The translations under genes and the position numbers were made by a program. A DNA stretch of 13,615 nucleotides, from assembly GCA_003152255.1 (NCBI GenBank), contig PLZT01000599.1, positions 1 through 13,615 of the forward strand, read 5' to 3'. The notes below the pieces were generated by a model. It worked only from the letters and a program-made list of their open reading frames with translations, was not told the DNA's origin and did not search any database. Below are positions 1-7,652 of the stretch, one piece after another. Every line of letters begins with the position of its first letter. The first letter of the stretch is position 1. Source of the DNA: Methylocystaceae bacterium (lineage in GTDB: Bacteria > Pseudomonadota > Alphaproteobacteria > Rhizobiales > Beijerinckiaceae).

Positions 1-1303
1 AACCGTTCAGCGCCAACACGCTCGCCGCGAGATAGAGCGAACCGGCGATCAAAATGCGGGGCGCTCGCGCAAAGCTGGTGGCGCGGATGAGTTCCAGCGC
101 CTGCTCGACGCTCCCGGCGGCTCGCGCCGGAACGCCCTGCGCGCGCGAGGCGGCGGCGACTTCCTCGGGCGGCCAGCTCTTATGCTCGCCCTCGACCGGA
201 ACGGCGATCACCTCGCGCGCGAGGCCGGTGAAATGCCGCAACAACGCGCTCACATCCTTCGTGGTCTGCGCGCCGCAGATTAGCATCAGCGCGCGGGGGC
301 CTTTTTCCTCGAACTCGGCCATCGCCTCGGCGAGCACGCGGCCGCCATCCTCGTTATGGCCGCCGTCGATCCAGATTTCCGCGCCCGGGGGAGCGAGATC
401 CACCACATGGCCGCGGGTAATCCGTTGCAGTCGCGCCGGCCAGTCGGCATTGAGCAGGCCGGCGTCGATGGCGCTGGTCGGGACCTCCTGCGCCACGGCG
501 CGCAAGGCGGCGATGGCGGCGGCGGCGTTCTGATGCTGATGACGGCCCGGCAGGCGCGGCGCCGGCAGATCGAGCAGACCGCGCTCGTCCTCGAACACCA
601 GCCGGCCGTTTTCCTCGTGGATGTGAAAATCCTGGTCCGCGACAACGGCGGGAGCGCCGACGCGGCGCGCCTCGCGCAACAAGACGTCTCGCGCGCCATC
701 CGGTTGGAAGCCGATGATCGCGGGAACGCCGCGCTTAAAAATCCCGGCCTTCTCGTAAGCGATTTTTTCGACGGTGTCGCCGAGGAACTCCTGATGGTCG
801 AGCGAAACCGAGGTGACGATCGCGGCCTTCGGCGCCGCGATCACATTGGTCGCGTCGAAGCGTCCGCCGAGCCCGGTCTCCAGCAGCAGCCAGTCGGCGG
901 GCGTGCTGGCGAACAGATGAAACGCCGCCGCCGTGGTGACCTCGAAGAAGGTGATCGGCTGAGCGCCATTGGCGCGCTCGCACAATTCCAGCGCGTCCTT
1001 CAGCGCGTCGTCATCGACGAGCTTGCCGCCGCCCGCGGCCGCGAGCCGGATGCGCTCGTTGAAACGCAGCAAATGCGGCGAGGTGTATACGTGGACGCGG
1101 GCGCCGGAGGCCTCCAGCGCGGCGCGCAGGAAGGCCAGCGTCGAGCCCTTGCCGTTGGTTCCGGCGACGTGAATGGTCGGCGGCAAGGCCAGATCGGGTC
1201 GGCCCATCGCCTCCAGCAGCCGCTCGATGCGCCCCAGCGAAAGGTCGATCTTCTTGGGGTGAAGATCGAGCAATCGCGACAGAATCGCGTCGTGCTGATC
1301 CAT
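1..1303 (-). CDS. folC: Bifunctional folylpolyglutamate/dihydrofolate synthase FolC (C-terminus cut by window edge)
   Basis: FolC adds glutamate to dihydropteroate to make dihydrofolate and extends the glutamate tail of folates, using ATP in the cytoplasm. From the ATG at 1303 the frame stays open to position 1, giving 434 residues, which is close to full family length, so only a few residues are probably missing. The Mur-ligase P-loop HVAGTNGKGS is at residues 45-54. The acylphosphate/Mg region LDHQEFLGDT with the following YEKAGIFK lies in the central domain. The DGGHNEDGG stretch corresponds to the DGAHN motif that opens the C-terminal domain, and the end reads GSLYLAASVLALNG as expected. 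It starts 17 nt after the accD stop and is the last visible gene of trpA-accD-folC, an order common in alphaproteobacteria. The ribosome site is weak (GGAG about 13 nt upstream), so coupling to accD translation is likely. Identity is secure; the true end is not visible. Confidence 0.95.
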   Translation of the reverse strand, partial: MDQHDAILSRLLDLHPKKIDLSLGRIERLLEAMGRPDLALPPTIHVAGTNGKGSTLAFLRAALEASGARVHVYTSPHLLRFNERIRLAAAGGGKLVDDDALKDALELCERANGAQPITFFEVTTAAAFHLFASTPADWLLLETGLGGRFDATNVIAAPKAAIVTSVSLDHQEFLGDTVEKIAYEKAGIFKRGVPAIIGFQPDGARDVLLREARRVGAPAVVADQDFHIHEENGRLVFEDERGLLDLPAPRLPGRHQHQNAAAAIAALRAVAQEVPTSAIDAGLLNADWPARLQRITRGHVVDLAPPGAEIWIDGGHNEDGGRVLAEAMAEFEEKGPRALMLICGAQTTKDVSALLRHFTGLAREVIAVPVEGEHKSWPPEEVAAASRAQGVPARAAGSVEQALELIRATSFARAPRILIAGSLYLAASVLALNG

Positions 1304-1320
1304 GCCGCGCCTTGCTCCGC

Positions 1321-2196
1321 TCAGGCCGCGACGGCGGGTTGACGGGGCGCCGGCGCCTTGGTCAGCATGCCGCACAACCGCGCCAGCGTGTCCCGCATCT
1401 GCTGGCGCGGCACGACCATGTCGACCATGCCGTGGTCCTTGAGATATTCGGCGCGCTGGAACGCCTCGGGAAGTTTTTCGCGGATCGTTTGCTCTATCAC
1501 GCGGGCGCCGGCGAAGCCGATGATCGCGCCCGGCTCGGCGATCTGAATATCGCCCAGCATCGCATAGGAGGCGGTCACGCCGCCGGTGGTCGGATTGGTC
1601 AGCACGACGATGTAGGGGATTCGCGCCTTGCGCAGCCGCTGCACGGCGATCGTCGTGCGCGGCATTTGCATCAGCGAGAACATTCCCTCCTGCATGCGGG
1701 CGCCGCCGGAGGCCGTGAAGATGATGAAGGGCGTGCGCTTCTCGAGCGCATGGGTGGCGCCGGCGACGATCGCCTCGCCGGCCGCCATGCCGAGCGATCC
1801 GCCCATGAATTCGAAGTCCTGCACGGCGACGGTGACCGGCAATTCCTTCAGATTGCCGACCGCGACCGTCACCGCGTCGGGGCGGCCGGTCTTGGCGCGA
1901 TATTCCTTCAGCTTGTCGATGTAGCGCTTGATGTCGCGAAATTTGAGCGGGTCGGTCGGCGCCTCGGGCGTCGTCATCAATTCGTACTGGCCGTCGTCGA
2001 ACAAACTCTCCAGCCGCGCCTCGACCGGGCAGCGCATGTGATAGCCGGAAGCCGGCACGACATAGAGATTGGCCTCGATGTCCTTGTGGAACACGAGCTG
2101 GCCGCTCTCGGGGCATTTGACCCAAAGATTCTCGGGAGCCTCGCGCTTGAGGATGGCTTTGATTTTCGGCGGGACGACGTTGGAATACCAGTTCAT
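1321..2196 (-). CDS. accD: Acetyl-CoA carboxylase carboxyltransferase subunit beta AccD
   Basis: AccD is the beta half of the carboxyltransferase that moves CO2 from biotin to acetyl-CoA, giving malonyl-CoA for fatty acid synthesis; its partner AccA is not in the window. The 291 residues match the family length. Crotonase-fold motifs are clear: [15 protein letters not shown] at 130-144, [18 protein letters not shown] at 161-178, [16 protein letters not shown] at 201-216 and [12 protein letters not shown] at 226-237. The N-terminal zinc-ribbon positions are degenerate: the first Cys is kept (C28), but the other three align with S31, V47 and S50. I chose the ATG at 2196 because it overlaps the trpA stop as ATGA and has AAGG 7 nt upstream. 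A GTG at 2202 would add two residues. The ATGA overlap implies translational coupling to trpA. Confidence 0.96.
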   Translation of the reverse strand: MNWYSNVVPPKIKAILKREAPENLWVKCPESGQLVFHKDIEANLYVVPASGYHMRCPVEARLESLFDDGQYELMTTPEAPTDPLKFRDIKRYIDKLKEYRAKTGRPDAVTVAVGNLKELPVTVAVQDFEFMGGSLGMAAGEAIVAGATHALEKRTPFIIFTASGGARMQEGMFSLMQMPRTTIAVQRLRKARIPYIVVLTNPTTGGVTASYAMLGDIQIAEPGAIIGFAGARVIEQTIREKLPEAFQRAEYLKDHGMVDMVVPRQQMRDTLARLCGMLTKAPAPRQPAVAA

Positions 2197-3086
2197 GACC
2201 ACACCTTCGCGAGCGTCCCAAAAAACTTGCCAAGCGGCGATCCGGCGCTGTCCGGCTTGCGGGCGCGGGCCCGGGCGACGCCCCCCGCGATATCGGCGAC
2301 CAGCTTCGTCACGGCGTCGACCGTCTCCGGCCCGGCGCGGTCATCGGCGCCCAGCGATTTCTTGAGGGCGCCGACCAGAGCCGTGCCGACCACGACGCCA
2401 TCGGCGGTTTTGGCGATGACCTCGGCGTTGTCGGCGTTTTTGACGCCAAAACCAACGGCTATGGGCAGGCTGGTATGCCGCTTGATCCGCGCCGCCGCCT
2501 CGGCGACCCCGGAATAATCCGCGAGCGCCGCGCCGGTGATCCCCGTAAGCGACACATAATAGACGAAACCGCTGGTGTTTTCGAGCACCTTGGGCAGGCG
2601 CTTGTCGTCGGTGGTGGGGGTCGCGAGGCGGATGAAATTCAGCCCCGCCGCCAGCGCCGGCACGCATAGCTCCGCGTCTTCCTCGGGCGGCAGATCGACG
2701 ACGATCAGCCCGTCGACGCCGGCCGCCTTGGCCGCGACGAGGAAGGCGTCGACGCCAAACACATAAATCGGGTTGTAATAGCCCATCAGCACGATCGGCG
2801 TCTTCTGATCGCTTGCGCGAAAGTCCGCGACGAGCTTGAGCGTTTTCTTCAGCGTCGTCCCGGCCTTTAGCGCGCGCAGCCCGGCGGCCTGGATCGCGGG
2901 GCCGTCGGCCATCGGGTCGGTGAAGGGCATGCCGACTTCGATGACATCGGCGCCCGCCGCCGGCAGACCCTTGAGAATCTCCAGCGAGGTCGAAAGATCG
3001 GGATCGCCGGCCATCACGAAGGTGACGAGCGCGGCGCGATTTTGCGCGCGAAGATCTTTGAAGCGGGCGTCGATGCGGGTGGGCAT
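2193..3086 (-). CDS. trpA: Tryptophan synthase alpha chain TrpA
   Basis: TrpA cleaves indole-3-glycerol phosphate to indole and glyceraldehyde 3-phosphate; indole is then channelled to TrpB. The product has 297 residues, slightly long for the family, with an extra charged tail after about residue 270. The catalytic acids are present in [17 protein letters not shown]50 and D61 align with Glu49 and Asp60 of the E. coli enzyme. YYNPIYVFG, the DLPPEE loop, TPTTDDKR, the VSLTGITGA loop and the phosphate-binding [10 protein letters not shown] and VVGTALV stretches follow in order. The ATG at 3086 starts the conserved MPTRIDARF end; the frame continues 43 codons further up, but that stretch does not look like TrpA. 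TrpB and TrpF, often directly upstream, are absent; a glycosyltransferase gene lies there instead, 85 nt away. Confidence 0.96.
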   Translation of the reverse strand: MPTRIDARFKDLRAQNRAALVTFVMAGDPDLSTSLEILKGLPAAGADVIEVGMPFTDPMADGPAIQAAGLRALKAGTTLKKTLKLVADFRASDQKTPIVLMGYYNPIYVFGVDAFLVAAKAAGVDGLIVVDLPPEEDAELCVPALAAGLNFIRLATPTTDDKRLPKVLENTSGFVYYVSLTGITGAALADYSGVAEAAARIKRHTSLPIAVGFGVKNADNAEVIAKTADGVVVGTALVGALKKSLGADDRAGPETVDAVTKLVADIAGGVARARARKPDSAGSPLGKFFGTLAKVWS

Positions 3087-3171
3087 GGGTTTTTGAGCGT
3101 CCTTGACGAATCCTGGCGAGCCCGCCCCTTCCGCCCTGAGAGCGGAGAGGGAACGGCGTCTGATCGGCTGC

Positions 3172-4479
3172 TTAGTCGTTAGACGGCGCCGCGTCCACTG
3201 CTTTCGCAGCGGCAAAAAGCTCCACGCCCCGCCTCCCCCGCCCGGCTCGCGCCAGCATGTCGCGATAAAGCGCGGTCAGCCGCTCCACATGGCGCGCCAG
3301 CGTCGGCGGATCGCGCCAATAGCTCTCATAGGCTCCCCGCGACAGCCGCGCGGCCAAAGCGGGATCGTCCAGCCGCGCCATCGCCGCTTGGAGCGCGCCG
3401 GCGTCGCCCGCGGAAAACCACAGGCCGCTCGCCTCATGCTCGATTTCGTCGCGCCCGGCGCAGCGGTCGGCGACGATGACCGGCGTCCCCAGGGCCTTGG
3501 CCTCCAGCACGGCGAGCGGCTGGCCCTCGTACCATAGCGAGGGAAACACCAGCGCCTTCGCCGCGCGCATGGCGTCGCGCACTCCGGCGCCGTCGCGCCA
3601 GCCGAGCAGACGCGCGCTCGGGAAACGCTGGCGCAGTTCCTCGGCCAGCGGACCGTCGCCGACGAAGACAGCCGTCACGCCGAGCCGCTCCGCCGCCTCG
3701 GCGAACAGAAACGCGCCCTTTTCCGGCGAGAGACGCCCGACAAACACGAAATCGCCGGCGGCGGGGTTTTCCTTGGGGCCAAGATCGGGCGTGTCGACGG
3801 GATTGGAGATTTGCGTCATCCGCGCGCCGCTCGGCAGATAGGGCGCGACGATGTCGCGCTGAAAATTCGAGATGCAGACATAATCGGAAAACACTTGCGG
3901 CAGCCGCGCAAAATTGTTCGCCAGCAGCAGCCGCGCGCCGCGCCAGATCTTGCGCGCATAATTGCGCTGATCGCAATTCGTCGCGAAGCAGGCTGGCGAG
4001 AGCGGCGTCAGCGCGCAAATGTGGTTCTCCGGGTAATTGTAAAAGCCGCCCGTTGGGCAAAACAGGAAATATTCGTGCACCGTATAGACCGCCGGCAGGC
4101 CGCTGGCCCTGATCGGCCGCGCGATGGAGGGCGAAAGCGCGCGCGCCCAGCCATGCACATGCACGATTGTGTTTTGCTTCGGCAATCGCGCCAGCAACTC
4201 GCCCAGAGCCCTGCTCGCGAACCCGTTCCATGTGCCCTGAAGCATCGCCGTCGCGCGCGAGGCGGCGCCCAGGAGATCGGTCTGGCCAAGACATATCACC
4301 TCGACGCCGGCGTCATAAAGCCGCTGATCGACCGGCGCGGCGGCGGCGAAGAAGATCGTCCTGACGCCGCTTCGATGAAGCCCCAGCGCGCTGTCTATCG
4401 CGACCTTGGCCTGCCCGCCGGTGATCGAGGCATGGTCGGCGCAAATCACCACGGTCAGGGGCTGGAGGGATGTCGTCAT
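3172..4479 (-). CDS. GT4-family (GT-B fold) glycosyltransferase
   Basis: This is a retaining nucleotide-sugar glycosyltransferase of family GT4, probably cytoplasmic or at the inner membrane; donor and acceptor cannot be told from sequence. The 435 residues hold an N-terminal acceptor domain starting with a [18 protein letters not shown] strand-loop (residues 9-26), a VHVHGWA stretch at 106-112, and [19 protein letters not shown] at 132-150. The C-terminal Glycos_transf_1 domain has [10 protein letters not shown] at 246-255 and the E-x7-E nucleotide-sugar motif at E318/E326 (EGQPLAVLE). Four cysteines (C141, C155, C164, C169) cluster in the middle in a pattern I recall from GT4 enzymes of exopolysaccharide loci. 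I chose the ATG at 4479 because AAGGA lies 5 nt upstream. An in-frame ATG at 4569 would add 30 residues that look like translated leader. It precedes trpA in the same direction with an 85-nt gap. Confidence 0.88.
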   Translation of the reverse strand: MTTSLQPLTVVICADHASITGGQAKVAIDSALGLHRSGVRTIFFAAAAPVDQRLYDAGVEVICLGQTDLLGAASRATAMLQGTWNGFASRALGELLARLPKQNTIVHVHGWARALSPSIARPIRASGLPAVYTVHEYFLFCPTGGFYNYPENHICALTPLSPACFATNCDQRNYARKIWRGARLLLANNFARLPQVFSDYVCISNFQRDIVAPYLPSGARMTQISNPVDTPDLGPKENPAAGDFVFVGRLSPEKGAFLFAEAAERLGVTAVFVGDGPLAEELRQRFPSARLLGWRDGAGVRDAMRAAKALVFPSLWYEGQPLAVLEAKALGTPVIVADRCAGRDEIEHEASGLWFSAGDAGALQAAMARLDDPALAARLSRGAYESYWRDPPTLARHVERLTALYRDMLARAGRGRRGVELFAAAKAVDAAPSND

Positions 4480-4583
4480 GGGCGATCCTTGCGGGATGGG
4501 AGCGGCGGCGCCCGTAAGGAACAGGCTTAGCGTTAAAAAACCGCCGCCGGCGCTAGTCGATTGCGTCATCCTGTTCGCCGGGG

Positions 4584-4658
4584 CCTGAAACGCGAGCCTT
4601 TGGGCACTCGGTCCAATAGCGCGCCTCGGACCGCGTGCCCAAAGGCTCGCTCCTGAAA
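4584..4658. repeat. 61-bp palindromic element with 7-bp flanking direct repeat
   Basis: Positions 4592-4614 and 4628-4650 are 23-nt inverted arms with one mismatch (the outer 16 nt pair perfectly: GCGAGCCTTTGGGCAC), separated by a 13-nt loop. CCTGAAA occurs directly outside both ends (4584-4590 and 4652-4658), like a target-site duplication. No T-run follows on the minus strand, the direction of the flanking genes, so a classical intrinsic terminator is unlikely. It may be a REP-like or MITE-like unit or an RNA hairpin that partly separates the small gene from the glycosyltransferase transcript. The structure is certain; the mobile-element reading is inference. Confidence 0.6.
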
Positions 4659-4684
4659 GTTTTCAATTTGAGTTGCGCTCCCGC

Positions 4685-4951
4685 CTAATCGAACACCACG
4701 CTCAATCCGTGTTTTTCCACCTGCTCCTCGATGGCCTCCAAAATCTTCTGCAATTCGTCGATCTCGATCGCCGTTTCGTCATGTGGCGGGTCCCAAAATT
4801 CGATCTCGTCCAATTCTATATAGAAATCGGCGTCTTCCTCGAGGTCGGCGGGCGGCGGCGTGACGACGATCGTCAGCACGCGCTCGTGACTGCGAACGCG
4901 AATGGCGCCCTCGGTGATCTCGACGTCGATTGTAGAGCCGCGCCGCGCCAT
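4685..4951 (-). CDS. Small acidic protein, possibly Imm74-like
   Basis: The 88-residue product is strongly acidic and soluble, with no signal peptide or membrane segment. It begins with basic MARRG, has two beta-like stretches (STIDVEITEGAIRVRSHERV and LTIVVTPPP), then the sequence FYIELDEIEFWDPPHDE around residues 43-59, and ends in a predicted helix (ELQKILEAIEEQVEKHG) with a final SVVFD strand. The W-D-P-P motif after a strand and the closing helix resemble my recollection of the Imm74 immunity-protein family, but I could not run a profile search. The ATG at 4951 is chosen because GGGGGAG lies 6 nt upstream; the in-frame ATG at 4966 contains that ribosome site within its coding sequence. 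It starts 27 nt after the mutY stop, so it is probably cotranscribed with mutY. No toxin gene is next to it. Confidence 0.72.
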   Translation of the reverse strand: MARRGSTIDVEITEGAIRVRSHERVLTIVVTPPPADLEEDADFYIELDEIEFWDPPHDETAIEIDELQKILEAIEEQVEKHGLSVVFD

Positions 4952-4978
4952 GATTGTCTCCCCCATCGCGCGCCGATC

Positions 4979-6061
4979 TTACGCAAGGATCAGCCCGGCG
5001 TGAACCGCCACCTTGCGCATTAGCGTCGGCAGGGCTTCATCGCCGAGCCGCGCCGCCTTTGTCCAGCGGCCCTCCAGCGCGGGATCGGCCGCGGCCGCCT
5101 CGGCGACGAAAACCGTCAGCTCCAGCGAAAAATGCGTGAACACGTGACGCACGCCGCCCTCGATCTCGCGCCACCGGGCCTCGATCGGCGCATAAGCGCG
5201 CGCCGCGCCGGGCTCGACATCCAGCGTTAACGGCGTCGACGGAAATTCGCTCATGCCGCCAAGCAGCCCCTTGGCGGGGCGGCTACGCAGCAAAACCCGG
5301 TCGCCCCGCCGCAACACAAAAACCGCGCCGCGCCGGTGCGGACGCGCCGCTTTTGGCGGTTTGACCGGAAAGGCGAGCTGAGTTCCGCTCCGCCGCGCGG
5401 CGCAGCAAGACTCAAGCGGACAGCGCCCGCAATCCGGCGCGCGCGGCGCGCAGACGGTCGCGCCAAGGTCCATCAGCGCCTGGGCGAAATCGCCGGGCCG
5501 CTCGCGCGACAGAAAACTCTCCGCATGCGCCGATATCGCCGCCTTGGCGCCCGGCAGCGGCTCGGTCACGGCGAACAGCCGCGCGACGACGCGCTCGACA
5601 TTGCCGTCCCGCGCGACGCAAGGCTGGTTGAAGGCGATGGCCGCGACCGCCGCCGCCGTATAGGGTCCAACGCCCGGCAAGCCCAGCAATTGCGCCTCAC
5701 TGGAGGGAAAGCGCCCGCCATGTTTCTCGGCGACGATCCTGGCGCAGGCGTGCAGATTGCGGGCGCGCGCGTAATAGCCAAGGCCCGCCCAGGCGGCGAG
5801 GACATCTTCGAGCGGCGCCTTGGCCAGCGCCTGGACGGTCGGCCAGCGCGTCACGAATTTGCTGAAATATCCCGTGACGCTCGCCACCGTCGTCTGTTGC
5901 AGCATGATTTCCGACAGCCAGACCGCGTAAGGATCGGCCATCCGTCCCGGCGGCGCGCGCCAGGGGAGAACGCGGCGATGGCGGTCCCACCACGCCAGCA
6001 GCGCGCCGCCGAGATCGGCGGCGGCGGCGGGCTTTCGGGGGTGGGCCGACGTGCGCGCCAT
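4979..6061 (-). CDS. mutY: A/G-specific adenine DNA glycosylase MutY
   Basis: MutY removes adenine mispaired with 8-oxoguanine and so prevents G:C to T:A transversions. The 360 residues are of normal length. The catalytic Glu is E51 in LSEIMLQQTTV. The helix-hairpin-helix LPGVGPYTAAAV at 128-139 is followed by the catalytic Asp D152 in VARDGNVERVVARL. The [4Fe-4S] ligands C204-x6-C211-x2-C214-x5-C220 are all present. The C-terminal NUDIX-like 8-oxoG recognition domain starts near residue 243 and has GLLGGMSEFP at 265-274 and HVFTHFSLEL at 306-315. The ribosome site before the ATG at 6061 is weak, but the N-terminal sequence supports no later start. It is divergent from the DciA-family gene, a neighbour often seen with mutY in alphaproteobacteria, and is followed by the Imm74-like small gene. 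Confidence 0.96.
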   Translation of the reverse strand: MARTSAHPRKPAAAADLGGALLAWWDRHRRVLPWRAPPGRMADPYAVWLSEIMLQQTTVASVTGYFSKFVTRWPTVQALAKAPLEDVLAAWAGLGYYARARNLHACARIVAEKHGGRFPSSEAQLLGLPGVGPYTAAAVAAIAFNQPCVARDGNVERVVARLFAVTEPLPGAKAAISAHAESFLSRERPGDFAQALMDLGATVCAPRAPDCGRCPLESCCAARRSGTQLAFPVKPPKAARPHRRGAVFVLRRGDRVLLRSRPAKGLLGGMSEFPSTPLTLDVEPGAARAYAPIEARWREIEGGVRHVFTHFSLELTVFVAEAAAADPALEGRWTKAARLGDEALPTLMRKVAVHAGLILA

Positions 6062-6099
6062 GGGTCCGGGCGGTTGGAGAAAGTTGAGTTCGTGATAGC

Positions 6100-6672
6100 A
6101 TGAAACGCGCGCGTCGGCCGGCGCGACGAGATATGTTTGGACGGATGTCTATGTCGCAACAAGGCGCGTTACGAGCGAGACGGGTCGTTTCCAAGCCGCT
6201 GGCGGAGCTGGTCAACCGCGCGCTCGATCCGTTGATCGCGCGGCGGGGGTTTGGCGAGGCCACGCTGCTCACCCAATGGGACACAATCGTCGGCGCCCGC
6301 ATCGGCGCGCTGTGCCAGCCCATGCGCCTCAACTGGCCGCCGCGGCCCAAGAACGGCGCGCCGGACGCTGGTCAACAGCCGGCGACGCTGGCGCTGCGCG
6401 TCGAGCCGGGATTTGGCCTCGACATTCAGCATATGAGCGGCGCGATCATCGAGCGCGTCAATACGCATCTGGGCTGGCGCTGCGTGGCGAAACTGGCGAT
6501 CCGCCAGGAGCCGCTCCACCGCGCCGCGCCGAAACCGCCGCGGGCGCCGCCGAGCGACCCGGCAGCGCGGAGGCGGGCCGAGGAGACGACGCAAGGCGTC
6601 GAAAACGACGCGCTGCGGGCCGCGCTGAACACGCTGGGCGAACGGGTTTTGGCGGCGAAGACTTCGAGTTGA
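6100..6672 (+). CDS. DciA-family (DUF721) protein, putative replicative helicase loader
   Basis: DciA proteins bind and help load the replicative helicase DnaB in bacteria lacking DnaC-type loaders. The 190-residue product has the DUF721 signature from about residue 31: SKPLAELVNRALDPLIARRG, then FGEATLLTQWDTIVGARIG with the near-invariant W60, then a beta-rich stretch with LRVEPGFGLDIQHMSGAIIERVN. From about residue 140 there is a basic, Pro/Ala-rich linker and a short C-terminal helix (NDALRAALNTLGERVLA). The start is uncertain: ATGs at 6100, 6133, 6145 and 6151 are in frame, and GGA sits about 9 nt before 6151 while 6100 has no clear ribosome site. The longest frame is given here, and the domain lies wholly after all candidates. 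It is divergent from mutY with little intergenic room. Confidence 0.85.
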   Translation: MKRARRPARRDMFGRMSMSQQGALRARRVVSKPLAELVNRALDPLIARRGFGEATLLTQWDTIVGARIGALCQPMRLNWPPRPKNGAPDAGQQPATLALRVEPGFGLDIQHMSGAIIERVNTHLGWRCVAKLAIRQEPLHRAAPKPPRAPPSDPAARRRAEETTQGVENDALRAALNTLGERVLAAKTSS

Positions 6673-6683
6673 CGGGCGAGCGG

Positions 6684-7217
6684 TCACGCCGCCGCTTCGC
6701 GCGCCAGCAATTCTCGCTTGCGCGCGACGCCCCAGCGATAGCCGGAGAGGTCGCCGTCGCCGCGCACGACGCGGTGACAGGGAATCGCCACCGCGATCCG
6801 ATTGGCGGCGCAGGCTCCGGCGACCGCGCGCGCGGCGCCGGGCTGGCCGATTCGCTCGGCGATTTGCGCGTAGCTCGTCGTCGAACCCGGCGGAATCTCG
6901 CGTAGCGCCTTCCAGACGCGGCGCTGGAACGGCGTGCCCACGATGTCCAGCGGCTGGGGCCATCCCTGCCCCGGCCGTTCAATCAGTTCCAGCGCGAGGC
7001 CCGCCACTCTCTCGAAATCCGCGCCGCCTTCGCCGGTCTCGGCGTCCGGAAAACGCGCCCGCGCCGCTCGCAGCAGCGCCTCGCGGTCGTCGCCCAGCAT
7101 AAGCGCGCAAAGCCCGGCCGCCGAGGAGCCGATCAGCGCCAGCCCAAGCGAACAGTCGCGCAGCGCGAAAGACACGCGCCGATCCATGCCCGCCGACCCG
7201 GCCATCGTCTTTTTCAT
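6684..7217 (-). CDS. ogt: Methylated-DNA--protein-cysteine methyltransferase (Ada C-domain/Ogt type)
   Basis: This suicide enzyme takes the alkyl group from O6-methylguanine onto its own cysteine. The 177 residues comprise an N-terminal domain with the Ada-like stretch CSLGLALIGSSAAGLCALML (22-41) and FPDAE (56-60), then DIVGTPFQRRVWKALREIP (91-109), GSTTSYAQIAERIGQP, RAVAGACAAN (130-139) and the active site IPCHRVV with C147. The GYRWGVARKRELL ending is typical of the Ada C-terminal half rather than of short Ogt proteins, yet the Ada N-terminal zinc domain and AraC helices are absent. The ATG at 7217 has GGAG 5 nt upstream; an in-frame codon at 7304 would add 29 residues with no family match. 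It converges with the dciA-family gene with an 11-nt gap. No Ada regulator is in the window. Confidence 0.92.
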   Translation of the reverse strand: MKKTMAGSAGMDRRVSFALRDCSLGLALIGSSAAGLCALMLGDDREALLRAARARFPDAETGEGGADFERVAGLALELIERPGQGWPQPLDIVGTPFQRRVWKALREIPPGSTTSYAQIAERIGQPGAARAVAGACAANRIAVAIPCHRVVRGDGDLSGYRWGVARKRELLAREAAA

Positions 7218-7280
7218 CGCGCCTCTCCATTTTCGCCGCGACCGGGCATGGCGCGGCTCTTGCGTGTAACTATATTTTAA

Positions 7281-7303
7281 ACAGGCCTGTCGGGAAACCG
7301 ACA
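7281..7303. repeat. Palindrome plus GNRA-type hairpin between ogt and bfd
   Basis: ACAGGCCTGT at 7281-7290 is a perfect 10-bp palindrome. It overlaps a hairpin of TGTCGG (7288-7293) and CCGACA (7298-7303) with a GAAA loop on the plus strand. It lies in the divergent ogt/bfd intergenic region next to the AT-rich tract TATATTTTAAA (7271-7281), which could hold an ogt promoter. The structure is visible; its role is unknown. Confidence 0.35.
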
Positions 7304-7359
7304 AGGGAAGAGTGCTAGCGTGACCCGGAAAAAACAGGTAACATCTTGTAACGCCACGC

Positions 7360-7380
7360 AGTTTGCAACCTTTCCAAACT
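7360..7380 (+). promoter_or_regulatory. Inverted repeat AGTTTG-N9-CAAACT just upstream of bfd
   Basis: AGTTTG (7360-7365) and CAAACT (7375-7380) are perfect inverted arms around 9 nt. The right arm directly abuts the bfd ribosome site AGGAAA and the ATG at 7391. This could be an operator or an mRNA stem hiding the ribosome site. It does not match the Irr/ICE motif I know (TTTAGAA-type arms), so iron control here is only inferred from the genes. Confidence 0.35.
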
Positions 7381-7390
7381 AGGAAACGTC

Positions 7391-7618
7391 ATGATACTAT
7401 GCTCATGCAACGTCGTCTCCGATCGCGACATTCGCGAACGCCTTCGCGGCGGCAGCCGTCCGAGCGTGGGCGCGCTGTTTCGGCAACTGGGCTGCGAGGC
7501 CAAATGCGGGCGTTGCGCGCGCAATATTGTCGCGGTCGTGGACGAGCACCACGCGGCGATGAGTGAATGCGCGGGCGGCGGCTGCGAGGATTGCCGAGTC
7601 GACGAAATGGCGGCATGA
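7391..7618 (+). CDS. bfd: Bacterioferritin-associated ferredoxin Bfd with Cys-rich tail
   Basis: Bfd is a small [2Fe-2S] protein that binds bacterioferritin and passes electrons to its core so that stored Fe3+ is reduced and released. The 75 residues carry the BFD-type ligand pattern C4-x-C6 near the N-terminus (MILCSCNVVSD) and C39-x2-C42 (KCGRC), with a further C35. After residue 57 there is an extra tail with three more cysteines (C60, C65, C68: SECAGGGCEDC) that extends beyond the usual [2Fe-2S] core. AGGA lies 6-7 nt before the ATG, supporting the start. The bfr start is 34 nt after the bfd stop, a classic bfd-bfr operon. Confidence 0.92.
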   Translation: MILCSCNVVSDRDIRERLRGGSRPSVGALFRQLGCEAKCGRCARNIVAVVDEHHAAMSECAGGGCEDCRVDEMAA

Positions 7619-7652
7619 ACCCGCGCGAGCGGAATGTGAAAAGGAATTTATA

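Noticed and set aside
286..983. Minus-strand frames at 286-699 and 735-983 as separate genes
   Set aside because: They are other-frame readings inside folC, whose own frame is uninterrupted from 1303 to 1.
356..2517. Long plus-strand open frames (328 and 401 codons) opposite folC and accD/trpA
   Set aside because: They are antisense shadows of high-GC genes: the minus strand encodes clear FolC, AccD and TrpA motifs, and the plus products show biased Arg/Ala/Gly content with no family motif.
4480..4569. A 30-residue N-terminal extension of the glycosyltransferase that resembles a signal peptide
   Set aside because: A good ribosome site (AAGGA) precedes the ATG at 4479, and a GT4 enzyme using nucleotide sugars is not expected to be exported.
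4592..4650. Intrinsic terminator reading of the 61-bp palindrome
   Set aside because: On the strand of the flanking genes the stem is followed by GTTTCAGGCCCC, with no U-run; on the other strand there is no gene to terminate.
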